From Roseomonas sp. HF4 (GTDB taxonomy: Bacteria > Pseudomonadota > Alphaproteobacteria > Acetobacterales > Acetobacteraceae): a stretch of DNA of 64,000 nt. The DNA is taken from positions 1-64,000 of the forward strand of contig NZ_STGD01000015.1 in NCBI RefSeq assembly GCF_005222755.1, read 5' to 3'. A program made the translations under genes and the position numbers. The notes under the pieces were generated by a model, which was not told the DNA's origin, made no database searches, and saw nothing but the letters and a program-made list of their open reading frames with translations. Positions 46,359 through 54,060 of the stretch are shown here, piece by piece; the stretch's first letter is position 1; each line of letters opens with the position of its first letter.

Positions 46359-47006
46359 TCATCGCGGCGGCCGCAGCGGGAGGGCCGGTGCCATGGCCGG
46401 CGTCAGCGGGAAGGCGGACAGGCGCTCGCGCAGTGTCCCGACCGCGGGCGCGGGTTCCGGCGTGGCGTCGCGGGACGACCAGCCCATCGCCTCGGCCCGC
46501 CAGCCGAGCAGCGCCAGCAGCGGGCCGCCGGGCGCCGCGCGCGGCAGGCAGGGCGCGGCGTCCGGGCTCGGCAACCCCGTCTCGACCGCGGCGCCCTCGG
46601 CCAGCACGGCGTCATGCCCGGCGAGCAGCAGGAGGATCGCCTCGCGCCCCGGTTCCGTCGCTTCCGCCACGATGCCGAGGCCGTCCACCAGGGCGCCGGC
46701 CCCGACCAGTGCACCATCGAGCAGCAGCCCCTGCCCGGCAGGCACCAGCAGGTCCTGTCGCGGCGCACCGTCGGCGAGGGCGCCGGCGCGGATCCGCACC
46801 AGCGGCCCGGCGAGCGCGACGCGCCGGATGTCGGCCACGCGCTGGAAGGGCGCCGCCGTGCCGGACACCGCGATGACGAGATCGCCGGTGGACAGCGCCT
46901 CCACCGGCCTCTCGCCGGCCGGCGTCAGCACGAGCGTGCCGGTGGGCAGGCCGCTTTCCGGCAAGGTCGGCGTCACGTCGTCTCCCGCATCGCGGCGATC
47001 GGCCAT
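46359..47006 (-). CDS. Hint_2-domain protein lacking the N-terminal cysteine
   Basis: About 215 residues. The pattern LVLTPAGERPVEALSTGDLV, VRIRAGALADGAPRQDLLVP and GLLLDGALVGAGALVDGLG matches the Hint_2 core of the protein at 41235. The position of the catalytic Cys (CFAAGTRI there) is TGTLV here, and no RTX repeats precede it, so self-cleavage is unlikely. ATG 47006 is chosen; GTG 47021 is the alternative. Function unknown. Confidence 0.65.
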   Translation of the reverse strand: MADRRDAGDDVTPTLPESGLPTGTLVLTPAGERPVEALSTGDLVIAVSGTAAPFQRVADIRRVALAGPLVRIRAGALADGAPRQDLLVPAGQGLLLDGALVGAGALVDGLGIVAEATEPGREAILLLLAGHDAVLAEGAAVETGLPSPDAAPCLPRAAPGGPLLALLGWRAEAMGWSSRDATPEPAPAVGTLRERLSAFPLTPAMAPALPLRPPR

Positions 47007-47049
47007 GCCGGCCAGCGCCACGTCACTTCGCGGCAGGCCGGGCCGGCCG

Positions 47050-47418
47050 TCAACCGGCGGCGCTTGGCGCCAGCGCCGCGGCGTAGCGCGCCGGGTCGAA
47101 GCCGACCAGCACGGCGCCGTCCTGCACCAGCACCGGGCGCTTGATCATCGAAGGCTGCGCCAGCATCAGCGCGATGGCGCGGGCTTCGGTCAGGCCCTGC
47201 TTCGCGGCCTCCGGCAGCTTGCGGAAAGTGGTGCCGGCACGGTTCAGCAGCGCCTCCCAGCCGACCTGCCTCGCCCAGGATTCCAGGGTGGGACGGTCGA
47301 TGCCCGCGGTCTTGTAGTCGTGGAAGGCGTAGGCGATGCCGCGTCCGTCGAGCCAGGCGCGCGCCTTCTTCATGGTGTCGCAGGCCTTGATGCCGTGCAG
47401 GGTGATGGCGTCGGGCAA
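47050..47418 (-). CDS. ArsC/Spx-family reductase-like protein (YffB type)
   Basis: A 122-residue thioredoxin-fold protein: LHGIKACDTMKKARAWLDGR (single Cys near 13, typical of YffB/ArsC-like proteins), AYAFHDYKTAGIDRPTLESW and SMIKRPVLVQDGAVLVGFDP (the Arg-cis-Pro motif). Start is TTG 47418 with CGGAGG five bases ahead; the frame continues upstream only in the shadow of tag. It lies 14 bases after the tag stop. Usual role: glutathione-dependent thiol reduction, substrate unknown. Confidence 0.85.
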   Translation of the reverse strand: MPDAITLHGIKACDTMKKARAWLDGRGIAYAFHDYKTAGIDRPTLESWARQVGWEALLNRAGTTFRKLPEAAKQGLTEARAIALMLAQPSMIKRPVLVQDGAVLVGFDPARYAAALAPSAAG

Positions 47419-47432
47419 GGGGGCCTCCGTGG

Positions 47433-47990
47433 TCAGGCGGGCTTGCGCAGGAAGCATCCGGGCGCGTGGTCGTCGATGATGCCGACGGCCTGCAGCCAGG
47501 CATGCGCGATGGTGGGACCGACGAACTTGAAGCCGCGCCGTTTCAATTCCTTCGAGACGCGTTCGGACAGCGGGGAGACGCTGGCGATGCCGTCGCCCCG
47601 CACCGGCACGCCGCCGGTGAAGGACCAGCAGAACGCCGCGAAATCCTCGCCCGCCGCCTGCATCGCGTTGAAGATGCGCGCGCCGGCGATGGTCGCCTCG
47701 ATCTTGGCGCGGGAGCGGACGATGCCGGGGTCGGCCAGCAGGCGGGCGATGTCGGCCTCGGTGAATTGCGCGACGCGGGCGGGGTCGAAGCCGGCGAAGG
47801 CGGCGCGGAAGGCGTCGCGCTTGCGGAGGATGACGGTCCAGGACAGGCCGGCCTGGAAGCCCTCCAGCATCAGGGTTTCCCAGAGCATGCGGCCGTCGCG
47901 TACGGGCACGCCCCATTCGGTGTCGTGGTAGTGGCGCTCGAGCGGGTTGCGCTCGGCCCAGGCGCAGCGGGGATGGTGCGTCGTCGTCAT
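47433..47990 (-). CDS. tag: DNA-3-methyladenine glycosylase I
   Basis: A 185-residue HhH-like glycosylase: CAWAERNPLERHYHDTEWGV at the N-terminus (zinc-binding Cys and His, the catalytic-type Glu in DTEWG), LWETLMLEGFQAGLSWTVIL near 36-55 and ELKRRGFKFVGPTIAHAWLQ near 149-168 are Tag hallmarks. Removes 3-methyladenine from alkylated DNA. It precedes the ArsC-like gene, probably in the same transcript. Confidence 0.95.
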   Translation of the reverse strand: MTTTHHPRCAWAERNPLERHYHDTEWGVPVRDGRMLWETLMLEGFQAGLSWTVILRKRDAFRAAFAGFDPARVAQFTEADIARLLADPGIVRSRAKIEATIAGARIFNAMQAAGEDFAAFCWSFTGGVPVRGDGIASVSPLSERVSKELKRRGFKFVGPTIAHAWLQAVGIIDDHAPGCFLRKPA

Positions 47991-48056
47991 GGATTCATGT
48001 TCGCATTGTGTTCCCGGCCCGGCCAGCCCTGTTCGCGGCCGCCCCGTGGCTCCGCG

Positions 48057-49451
48057 TCAGGTCGCCAGCATCGTCGGGCGGAAGCCCAGCGCCTCCTCGC
48101 CCAGCCGCGCCTGGCCAAGCAGCGCGGCATCGCCATGCGGCCGCCCGACCAGCTGCAACCCGACCGGCAGGCCTTCCTTCGTCAACCCGCACGGGATCGA
48201 GATCGCCGGGCAGCCGGTCAGCGTCACCACGAAGGTGAGGAACATCCAGTCGATATAGGTGGTGAGCGCCTCGCCCGCGATCTCGGTCGGGAAGCGCTGC
48301 TCCACCGGGAAGGGCGGCACCGCAACGGTCGGGCAGGCGAGCAGGTCGAACTCGTCGAAGAAGCGCGCGACGCGATGAAACAGCGCGGAGCGGGCGCGGC
48401 GCGCGGCGATGATCTCCTCCGCCGTAAGTGCGAAGCCCTTCTCGATGTTCCACACGATGTCGGGGTTGATGCGCTGGCGCTCGCGCGGCAGCAGGCCACC
48501 GCGCACATCGGCGAACAGCAGCGCGCGCAACACCTGGAAGGCCTCGATGGCGCCGGCGAAATCCGGCGCGGCCGCTTCCACCGCCGTGCCCATCGCCGTG
48601 AAGCGCCGCGTCGCCGCCTCGCAGATCGCGGCCACCTCGGGGTCCACCTTGCGCAGGCCGAGATCGGCGCTGAAGCCGATCCGCGCCGGCGGGCGCCCCG
48701 CCCGCATGGCCGCCTGGTAGCCGCCCGCCGGCAAGGGGCGGGAGAGCGGGTCATGCGGCGTCTGCATCGCCATCGCGTCCAGCATCAGCGCGAGGTCCGG
48801 CACGTTGCGCGCCATGGGCCCATCGACCCAGAGGCTGTCGAAGGCCGGCAGGCCATCCCCGCGCGGCACCACGCCCGCGCTCGGGCGCAGCCCGACCACG
48901 CCGCAGAAGGCGGCCGGGATGCGCAGCGACCCGCCGAGGCAGGAGCCGTTGGCCAGCCACACTTCCTGCGCCGCCAGCGCCGCCGCCGCCCCGCCGGAGG
49001 ACCCGCCCGCCGTGCGCCCCAGGTCCCACGGATTGCGCGTGACGCCCCAGACCGGGTTGAAGGTATGGCTGCCGGCGAATTCGGGCACGTTCGACTTCGC
49101 AACCGGGATCGCGCCGTTGGCGCGCAGCGTGGCGACCGTGCGGTCATCCGCCGGCGCGACATGGTCCGCGTAGATTGGCGAGCCGAAGGTGGTGAGCTGC
49201 CCGCCCACATCGTTGTAGTCCTTGATCGCGACGGGCAGGCCGGCGAGCCAGCCGGGATGGTCCCTGCCCTCGCGCGGGAAGTCCCGCGACTGCGCGCGCG
49301 CGGCGTCGAGGAAACGGATCGGCAGCGCGTTGATCCTGGGCTCCACGGCCGCGATGCGCGCGGCGGCGGATTCCACCATCTCGAGCGGCGAGACCTCCCC
49401 GCGGCGCAGCCTTGCGACGGCCTCGGTCGCGGTCAGTTCCCACAATTCCAT
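48057..49451 (-). CDS. Amidase-signature family protein
   Basis: A 464-residue amidase: LPVAIKDYNDVGG near 75-87 supplies the catalytic Lys, GRTAGGSSGGAAAAL near 152-166 the cis-Ser, and SCLGGSLRIPAAFCGVVGLR near 174-193 the nucleophile Ser. It hydrolyses an amide; whether it is a stand-alone amidase or GatA-like cannot be told, but no gatB/gatC is adjacent and the C-terminus is amidase-like. ATG 49451 has GGGAGGG upstream, so the extra N-terminal reading is not used. It is the last gene before the att-like sequence. Confidence 0.9.
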   Translation of the reverse strand: MELWELTATEAVARLRRGEVSPLEMVESAAARIAAVEPRINALPIRFLDAARAQSRDFPREGRDHPGWLAGLPVAIKDYNDVGGQLTTFGSPIYADHVAPADDRTVATLRANGAIPVAKSNVPEFAGSHTFNPVWGVTRNPWDLGRTAGGSSGGAAAALAAQEVWLANGSCLGGSLRIPAAFCGVVGLRPSAGVVPRGDGLPAFDSLWVDGPMARNVPDLALMLDAMAMQTPHDPLSRPLPAGGYQAAMRAGRPPARIGFSADLGLRKVDPEVAAICEAATRRFTAMGTAVEAAAPDFAGAIEAFQVLRALLFADVRGGLLPRERQRINPDIVWNIEKGFALTAEEIIAARRARSALFHRVARFFDEFDLLACPTVAVPPFPVEQRFPTEIAGEALTTYIDWMFLTFVVTLTGCPAISIPCGLTKEGLPVGLQLVGRPHGDAALLGQARLGEEALGFRPTMLAT

Positions 49452-49537
49452 CGGGTGCCCTCCCGGCCGGTAGCGGCCGAGGCCGCGCACCACGATGGGC
49501 GAGCATCAGGTGGCGCGCAACCGGTGGCGGCGCGCCG

Positions 49538-49555
49538 TCACTCCCACTCGATGGT
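49538..49555 (-). other. Orphan guaA 3'-end signature, probable attachment site
   Basis: Read on the minus strand, ACCATCGAGTGGGAGTGA encodes TIEWE-stop, the conserved end of GMP synthase GuaA, but no guaA gene precedes it. The guaA 3' end is a known integration site for genomic islands. If this is the copied att core, the island extends to higher coordinates, with guaA beyond the window. Confidence 0.6.
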
Positions 49556-49612
49556 CAATCAGAGTCTTAGGCACAAGTTTTCATTCAGAAATTCGCCCCA
49601 TAACGCCGCCAT

Positions 49613-49633
49613 ATACCGTCATCCATACCGTCA
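49613..49633. repeat. Two short direct repeats beside the att-like site
   Basis: ATACCGTCA occurs at 49613-49621 and again at 49625-49633, a 12-base period, in an AT-richer stretch. Paired short direct repeats near an att core could be integrase arm-type sites; this is inference. Confidence 0.45.
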
Positions 49634-49705
49634 GATGATAGCCTCAGAAAGCCCGCCCGCATGGCAGCCCGAGCATCGCCGCTCACAGCCAATCAGCGCG
49701 CACTT

Positions 49706-50326
49706 CTAGTCGCGCCGCGTCAGAAGGCGGAGCTTCTCCAACGCTACACGCTCGCTTTCCTTATGGTCGATCGTCCCGGCGAACCGCCCCGACGCGTCAA
49801 GCAGGAAGATGCTGGCGGAATGGTCCATCGTGTAGCCGCCGCCGTCCACCGGTACGCGCCGGTAGTAGACGCGGAAGCTCTGGGCGACCCGCGCAATCTC
49901 GGCCTCGGTGCCCGACAGGCCGGTGATCCGACGGTCGAAGGCTTCCAGGTAGCCGGCCATCGCCTGCGGCGTATCGCGCTCGCTGTCGACGCTCACGAAC
50001 AGCCAGTGAACCCGGTCCGCCTCGGCGCCCATGGCCTCGATGAAGCCCGTCATCTCGGTGAGGGTGGTCGGACAGACATCGGGGCAGTACGTGAAGCCGA
50101 AGAACACCGCCGTCGGCCGGCCGCGGAAGTCGCGCTCCGTCACCGCGCGGCCGCGGTGGTCGGTCAGGCTGAAGGGCCCGCCGATCGCCAATGTCTGTGG
50201 CCCGGTCGCGACGCGCGGCGGCGCCAGCGGACCATCGGAGACCAGCCACCCGCCGGTGGTGGCCAGCAGCAGAAAGCCCACGACGCCAACGGCGCCCCAG
50301 GCAACCCAACGGATGATGCGGAGCAT
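49706..50326 (-). CDS. SCO1/SenC-family copper chaperone
   Basis: A 206-residue membrane-anchored thioredoxin-fold protein: N-terminal segment VAWGAVGVVGFLLLAT, then FFGFTYCPDVCPTTLTEMTG with the Cu-binding Cys81 and Cys85, and MDHSASIFLLDASG with the third ligand His. It delivers copper to cytochrome c oxidase or acts as thiol reductase. ATG 50326 fits the signal-anchor start. It lies seven bases after the PCu(A)C gene, the classic partner in CuA assembly. Confidence 0.93.
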   Translation of the reverse strand: MLRIIRWVAWGAVGVVGFLLLATTGGWLVSDGPLAPPRVATGPQTLAIGGPFSLTDHRGRAVTERDFRGRPTAVFFGFTYCPDVCPTTLTEMTGFIEAMGAEADRVHWLFVSVDSERDTPQAMAGYLEAFDRRITGLSGTEAEIARVAQSFRVYYRRVPVDGGGYTMDHSASIFLLDASGRFAGTIDHKESERVALEKLRLLTRRD

Positions 50327-50333
50327 TGTCGCC

Positions 50334-50831
50334 TCAATGGCCCTGGTGCGGCCCGGTGCCGCGCGCACCCGGCGCATCGACGGCCAATTCGACCGTGATC
50401 CGCCCGGCGCGCTCGAACACCAGCGTCACCGGCACGCGAGCGCCTTGCTGGAAGCCGCCCTGCGGCCCGATCAGCATCAGGTGCAGACCGCCGGGCGCGA
50501 GCCGGACCTCCCCGCCCGGCGGCAGCGGGATGCCGCCGGCAATCGGGCGCATGCGCATGATGCCGTCAGTGACGGACATCTCGTGCATCTCGACGCGCGC
50601 GGCGCGCGGCGTCTCGGCGGCGACCAGGCGATCCGGCGCGGCGCCGGTGTTGCGGATGACCATGTAGGCGGCGGCGGTGGGCGCCGCAGCACCGACGGCG
50701 CGCGTCCAGGGATGGTCGATGGCCAGGTCCCCGGCACGGAAATCGTGCGCGGCGACCGGGGTGCCCAGGAAGGGCAGCGGGACGAAGGCGGCGCCGGTCA
50801 TCAGGACCGCGCGCAGAAGGGTGCGACGCAT
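50334..50831 (-). CDS. Periplasmic copper chaperone PCu(A)C
   Basis: A 165-residue protein: Sec signal ending near TPVAAHD, cupredoxin-like fold. The Cu(I)-binding ligand set is present: Met82-His83-x-Met85 in EMHEMSVTDG, the later Met residues MRM, and His117-x-Met119 in GLHLMLIGP. It loads Cu into the CuA site together with SCO. ATG 50831 is the first start that gives a signal peptide. Confidence 0.92.
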   Translation of the reverse strand: MRRTLLRAVLMTGAAFVPLPFLGTPVAAHDFRAGDLAIDHPWTRAVGAAAPTAAAYMVIRNTGAAPDRLVAAETPRAARVEMHEMSVTDGIMRMRPIAGGIPLPPGGEVRLAPGGLHLMLIGPQGGFQQGARVPVTLVFERAGRITVELAVDAPGARGTGPHQGH

Positions 50832-50883
50832 GGAAGGATACTCCGACAAGGATGGAACAGCCCCGCGCCAGGCGGGGCGGGCT

Positions 50884-51276
50884 TCAGCCGAGGATCGGAG
50901 CGGCAGGCGGTGCGCGGGCCGGCGGCGGCGCCCGCGCCGGCGGCAGGGGAGATGCGCCGGCGACCGCGGCGCGGGGCGCGGCCAGCGCCGCCCAGGCCGG
51001 CATCGGCAGCACGAGTGGGGCCGGCGGCGGCGCATCCGCGGCATCGGGCAGGCGGCACAGCGGGCAATGCGTCGCGGCCGTGGCGTCCGGCGCCTGCTCG
51101 GGCGCCTCCGGTGCGGGCAGGCCGGACGGCAGGCACAGGGTCGCGCGCAGCATCGCGTCGAAAGCGGCCCGGTCCATCGCCGCGAGAGCCGGCAGCGGCG
51201 CCAGCAGCCGCGCTACCATGGCCAGAAGCAGCAGCGCGGAGATCGGCGCGCGCAGCTCGGCCCAAGCCCGCCTCAT
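50884..51276 (-). CDS. DUF2946-type protein
   Basis: A 130-residue protein with an N-terminal hydrophobic segment ([20 protein letters not shown]) and a short [11 protein letters not shown] Cys-x-x-Cys motif, then Pro/Ala-rich sequence. This matches DUF2946, found near copper genes; function is not known. It shares ATGA with the YnfA gene (51273-51276), so it is co-translated with it. Confidence 0.7.
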   Translation of the reverse strand: MRRAWAELRAPISALLLLAMVARLLAPLPALAAMDRAAFDAMLRATLCLPSGLPAPEAPEQAPDATAATHCPLCRLPDAADAPPPAPLVLPMPAWAALAAPRAAVAGASPLPPARAPPPARAPPAAPILG

Positions 51277-51599
51277 GCTGCGCGTGGCCCCCACAGGATA
51301 ATCGCCGCGCCAGCCAGGGCAACGGCACCGCCGATCAGGTCCCAGCGATCGGGCGCGAAGCCCTCGACCACCCGCAGCCATACAAGTGTCGCCGCGATGT
51401 AGACGCCGCCATAGACCGCATAGGCGCGGCCGGAGTGCTCCACCTCGACCAGGGTCAGCAACCACGCGAAGGCGATCAACGCAACGACGCCCGCGGCTGC
51501 CCACAGGGCCGAATGGCCCAGCCGCAGCCACGCCCAGAAGGCGAAGCAGCCGGCAATCTCCGCCAGCGCCGCCGCGGCGTAGATCGCGACCGTCCTCAT
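51273..51599 (-). CDS. YnfA-family (UPF0060) small membrane protein
   Basis: A 108-residue protein with four membrane segments. [20 protein letters not shown] near 12-31 and [20 protein letters not shown] near 61-80 are the family hallmarks; the C-terminal [14 protein letters not shown]-type motif is present as [20 protein letters not shown]. YnfA proteins are SMR-like; transport is suspected but not settled. Confidence 0.93.
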   Translation of the reverse strand: MRTVAIYAAAALAEIAGCFAFWAWLRLGHSALWAAAGVVALIAFAWLLTLVEVEHSGRAYAVYGGVYIAATLVWLRVVEGFAPDRWDLIGGAVALAGAAIILWGPRAA

Positions 51600-51661
51600 C
51601 GCCGGGCGGGCGCCTCGGCGACCTCGATGCCCGGGATGCAGGACTGCCGCGTCAGCCAGGG

Positions 51662-52093
51662 TCAGGGATTCTCCGCGCGCCCGTCGCGGCGCAGCTCGAC
51701 ATGCAGGTTCGCCCCGGTGGTGCGGCCGGTGCGCCCCACCACGCCCAAATCCTGGCCCGCCGCGACCGGACGCCCAGCCGCCACGTCGGGCGCGAAGCGT
51801 GCCAGGTGGGCGTATCGAGCGCGCGAGCCATCGGCGTGCTCGATCTCGATCATCAGGCCGTAGTCGTAGTAGCGGCCGGCGAAGACCACCACGCCGTCGC
51901 TCGGCGCCACCACGGGCGTGCCGATCGGCGCGCGGATGTCCACGCCGGGATGCGGCCTGCCGTGGCGCGAGCCGAAGCCGGAGGAGAATTCGCCTGCGAC
52001 CGGCATGGTCGCTGGACAGGGGGCTGCGAGCGCGGCGGACCCGGTGCCGAGAACGAGCGCGACACCCAGGATCAGGGAGGGGCGATGGATCAT
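51662..52093 (-). CDS. M23-like peptidase domain protein, one catalytic His missing
   Basis: A 143-residue exported protein (signal [15 protein letters not shown]) consisting only of a LytM/peptidase M23 domain. Zinc ligands His48 and Asp52 ([14 protein letters not shown]), His96 (YAHLARF) and His131 are there, but the first His of the HxH pair is Asn129 (GANLHVEL). It may be a weak enzyme or a binding protein such as a LytM activator. ATG 52093 keeps the signal peptide. It is in the run of genes after dsbA. Confidence 0.82.
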   Translation of the reverse strand: MIHRPSLILGVALVLGTGSAALAAPCPATMPVAGEFSSGFGSRHGRPHPGVDIRAPIGTPVVAPSDGVVVFAGRYYDYGLMIEIEHADGSRARYAHLARFAPDVAAGRPVAAGQDLGVVGRTGRTTGANLHVELRRDGRAENP

Positions 52094-52139
52094 GGCGCGG
52101 TCCGTGCCTTGACCTGCGCCGGAAGGCAACCCCGGAGCC

Positions 52140-52808
52140 TCAGCCACGCGGCGTCGTGCCCGGCGGCAGCAGCGGGCGGACCAGCGCGGAGAAGCGCTCG
52201 AAGCTCTGCACGCCGCGATGCAACTGCCCGTTGATCACGAAGGACGGGGTCGCGTTGACGCCCGACTCGCGCTCGCCCTGGAGCCGCATCAGGATGATCG
52301 GGTCGGTGAAGCCGCGGTCGGTCATGCAGGCGTCGATCCGCGCCGCCGGGATCCCGGCGAGCGTGCCGGCGCGGCGCAGCCAGGTGCGCGCATCCGGGCT
52401 GTGCGCCCAGGCCTCCTTGTTCGCGTAGAGCGTTGAGATCAGCGCCTCGTAGCGCTCCGGTCCGCCGCAGTGGACCATCGCCGCGGCTTCGAGCGCGACG
52501 CGGTCGAGCGGGAAGTCGCGCATCACGAAGCGTACCAGGCCCGGCTCGATGAAGGTCGTGCGGATGCGCGGAAAGATCGTGGTGTGGAAGTTCGCGCAAT
52601 TGCCGCAGGTCAGGGAGTGGTACTCGATGACCGCCACCGGCGCGTCGGCGCGGCCGATGATGCGCTCGCCCGGCAGGGGGCGCGGCGTGTCGGGGCCGGG
52701 TGCCGTCGGCTCGAAGGCCTGGGGCCCGGGCGCCTGGGCGAATGCGGCCGCCGCGGGAATGGAGATTGCGACGGCGAGCGCCGCCCGGCGGGTTGTGGCG
52801 TGGGACAT
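52140..52808 (-). CDS. DsbA-like thioredoxin-fold disulfide protein
   Basis: A 222-residue exported protein with an N-terminus like a Tat or Sec signal (TTRRAALAVAISIPAAAAFA). The active site is Cys68-Gly-Asn-Cys71 (YHSLTCGNCANFH), and NATPSFVINGQ supplies the cis-Pro. It resembles the DSBA_2/thioredoxin_4 group. Its place beside CcdA suggests that the membrane protein feeds it electrons. ATG 52808 has CCGGAGGAA upstream. Confidence 0.87.
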   Translation of the reverse strand: MSHATTRRAALAVAISIPAAAAFAQAPGPQAFEPTAPGPDTPRPLPGERIIGRADAPVAVIEYHSLTCGNCANFHTTIFPRIRTTFIEPGLVRFVMRDFPLDRVALEAAAMVHCGGPERYEALISTLYANKEAWAHSPDARTWLRRAGTLAGIPAARIDACMTDRGFTDPIILMRLQGERESGVNATPSFVINGQLHRGVQSFERFSALVRPLLPPGTTPRG

Positions 52809-52837
52809 CGGTAGTTCCTCCGGTTCAGGGATGGTGG

Positions 52838-53341
52838 TCACAGGGGCTGCGCCTGTGGCGCCGGCGCGCGGAAGCTGGTGAGCACCAGCAGCGTGACGCC
52901 GCAGACGATGGCGACATCGGCCATGTTGAAGGTCGGCCAGTGCCAGCCGCCGTAATGCGCGTCGATGAAGTCAGTGACCGCGCCGATGCGCAGGCGGTCG
53001 GCGATGTTGCCGATCGCCCCGCCGATGATGAGGCCGATCGCCGTCGCCTCGGTCCGGTTGGCCGCGCGGCGCAGCCACATCAGCAGCCAGGCGACCACGG
53101 CGAGCTTGATGCCCACCAGCAGCCAGACAGCGCCGGCGGCGCTATCGGCGAACATCCCGAAGGTGACGCCGGTGTTGAAGCCAAGCCGCAGGTTCAGCAC
53201 CGGCAGCAGCGTGATGCCCTCGCTGTAGGGCGGCCAGAGCGCCTCCAGCGCCCAGGCCTTGGTCGCCTGGTCGATGACCGCTGCGATCGGCGCCGCGATC
53301 AGGCCGAAGCGCCGCAGCGCGCGCGGGGCGGGCGTGGTCAT
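52838..53341 (-). CDS. lspA: Lipoprotein signal peptidase II
   Basis: A 167-residue aspartyl protease with four membrane segments. GGAIGNIADRLRIGAVTDFI near 108-127 and FNMADVAIV near 138 provide the catalytic Asp124 and Asp142. It cleaves lipoprotein signals after diacylglyceryl transfer. It follows ccdA with ATGA overlap (53338-53341). This copy is next to lnt, ccdA and metal genes in the island-like region, so a second housekeeping lspA may exist elsewhere. Confidence 0.93.
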   Translation of the reverse strand: MTTPAPRALRRFGLIAAPIAAVIDQATKAWALEALWPPYSEGITLLPVLNLRLGFNTGVTFGMFADSAAGAVWLLVGIKLAVVAWLLMWLRRAANRTEATAIGLIIGGAIGNIADRLRIGAVTDFIDAHYGGWHWPTFNMADVAIVCGVTLLVLTSFRAPAPQAQPL

Positions 53342-54060
53342 CCCAGCCGTGCCAGCCATGGAAATGCCTCCAGGATCCAGATGGCGAGACGGGTCATCTC
53401 GCCGGTTGCGATGGCCAGGCCCGCCGCCACCATGATGGCGCCGCTCGCGACCTGCAGGATGCGCCCCAGCCGCCCGAGCCGCCGCGCACGGGCCATCGCT
53501 GCCGGCAGGTAGAAGGCCGCGAGCAGGAACGGCACGCCGAGGCCGAGCGCATAGGCGGCGAGCAGCCCCACCCCCGCGCCGGGTGTGAGCGCCGCCGCCG
53601 TCAGCACGCCGGCCAGCACCGGCCCGATGCACGGCGTCCAGCCGAAGCCGAAGGCGACGCCGATCAGCGTGGCGGAGACCGGGCCGCCGCCCTCGCCCGG
53701 CGGCTTGAAGCGCAGGTCGCGCATCAGCGGCGCCACGCGCAGCAGGCCCATCTGCACGAGGCCCATCGCCGCGATCAGCAGACCGGCAACGACGGTGAGC
53801 TCGTTGGACCAGCGCCGCAGCAGCCCGCCGATGGCGGTCGCCCCCAGGCCCAGCAGCACGAAGACCAGCCCGAAGCCGAGCACGAAGAAGGCCGACAGGC
53901 GCAGCGCCCGCCAGCGTTCCGCGCGCGCGGTCGCAAGATCCGTCCCCGCCACCCAGGCGACATAGCCCGGCACCAGCGGCAGCACGCAGGGCGACAGGAA
54001 GGACACCAGCCCCCCGCCGAAGGCCAGCACCAGGCCGAACAGGGTGAGGTCGATCGTCAT
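53338..54060 (-). CDS. ccdA: CcdA/DsbD-type transmembrane electron carrier
   Basis: A 240-residue protein with six membrane segments. LVSFLSPCVLPLVPGYVAWV (Cys25) and FGFGWTPCIGPVLAGVL (second Cys) are the redox pair on opposite faces of the bundle. It moves reducing equivalents from cytoplasmic thioredoxin to periplasmic thiol proteins, for cytochrome c maturation or for the DsbA-like protein two genes on. Overlaps lnt and lspA by ATGA at both ends. Confidence 0.92.
   Translation of the reverse strand: MTIDLTLFGLVLAFGGGLVSFLSPCVLPLVPGYVAWVAGTDLATARAERWRALRLSAFFVLGFGLVFVLLGLGATAIGGLLRRWSNELTVVAGLLIAAMGLVQMGLLRVAPLMRDLRFKPPGEGGGPVSATLIGVAFGFGWTPCIGPVLAGVLTAAALTPGAGVGLLAAYALGLGVPFLLAAFYLPAAMARARRLGRLGRILQVASGAIMVAAGLAIATGEMTRLAIWILEAFPWLARLG

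Noticed and set aside
47466-49709. 747-codon plus-strand frame opposite tag and the amidase
   Set aside because: The minus strand has the amidase catalytic motifs and Tag hallmarks; the plus frame is an antisense shadow.
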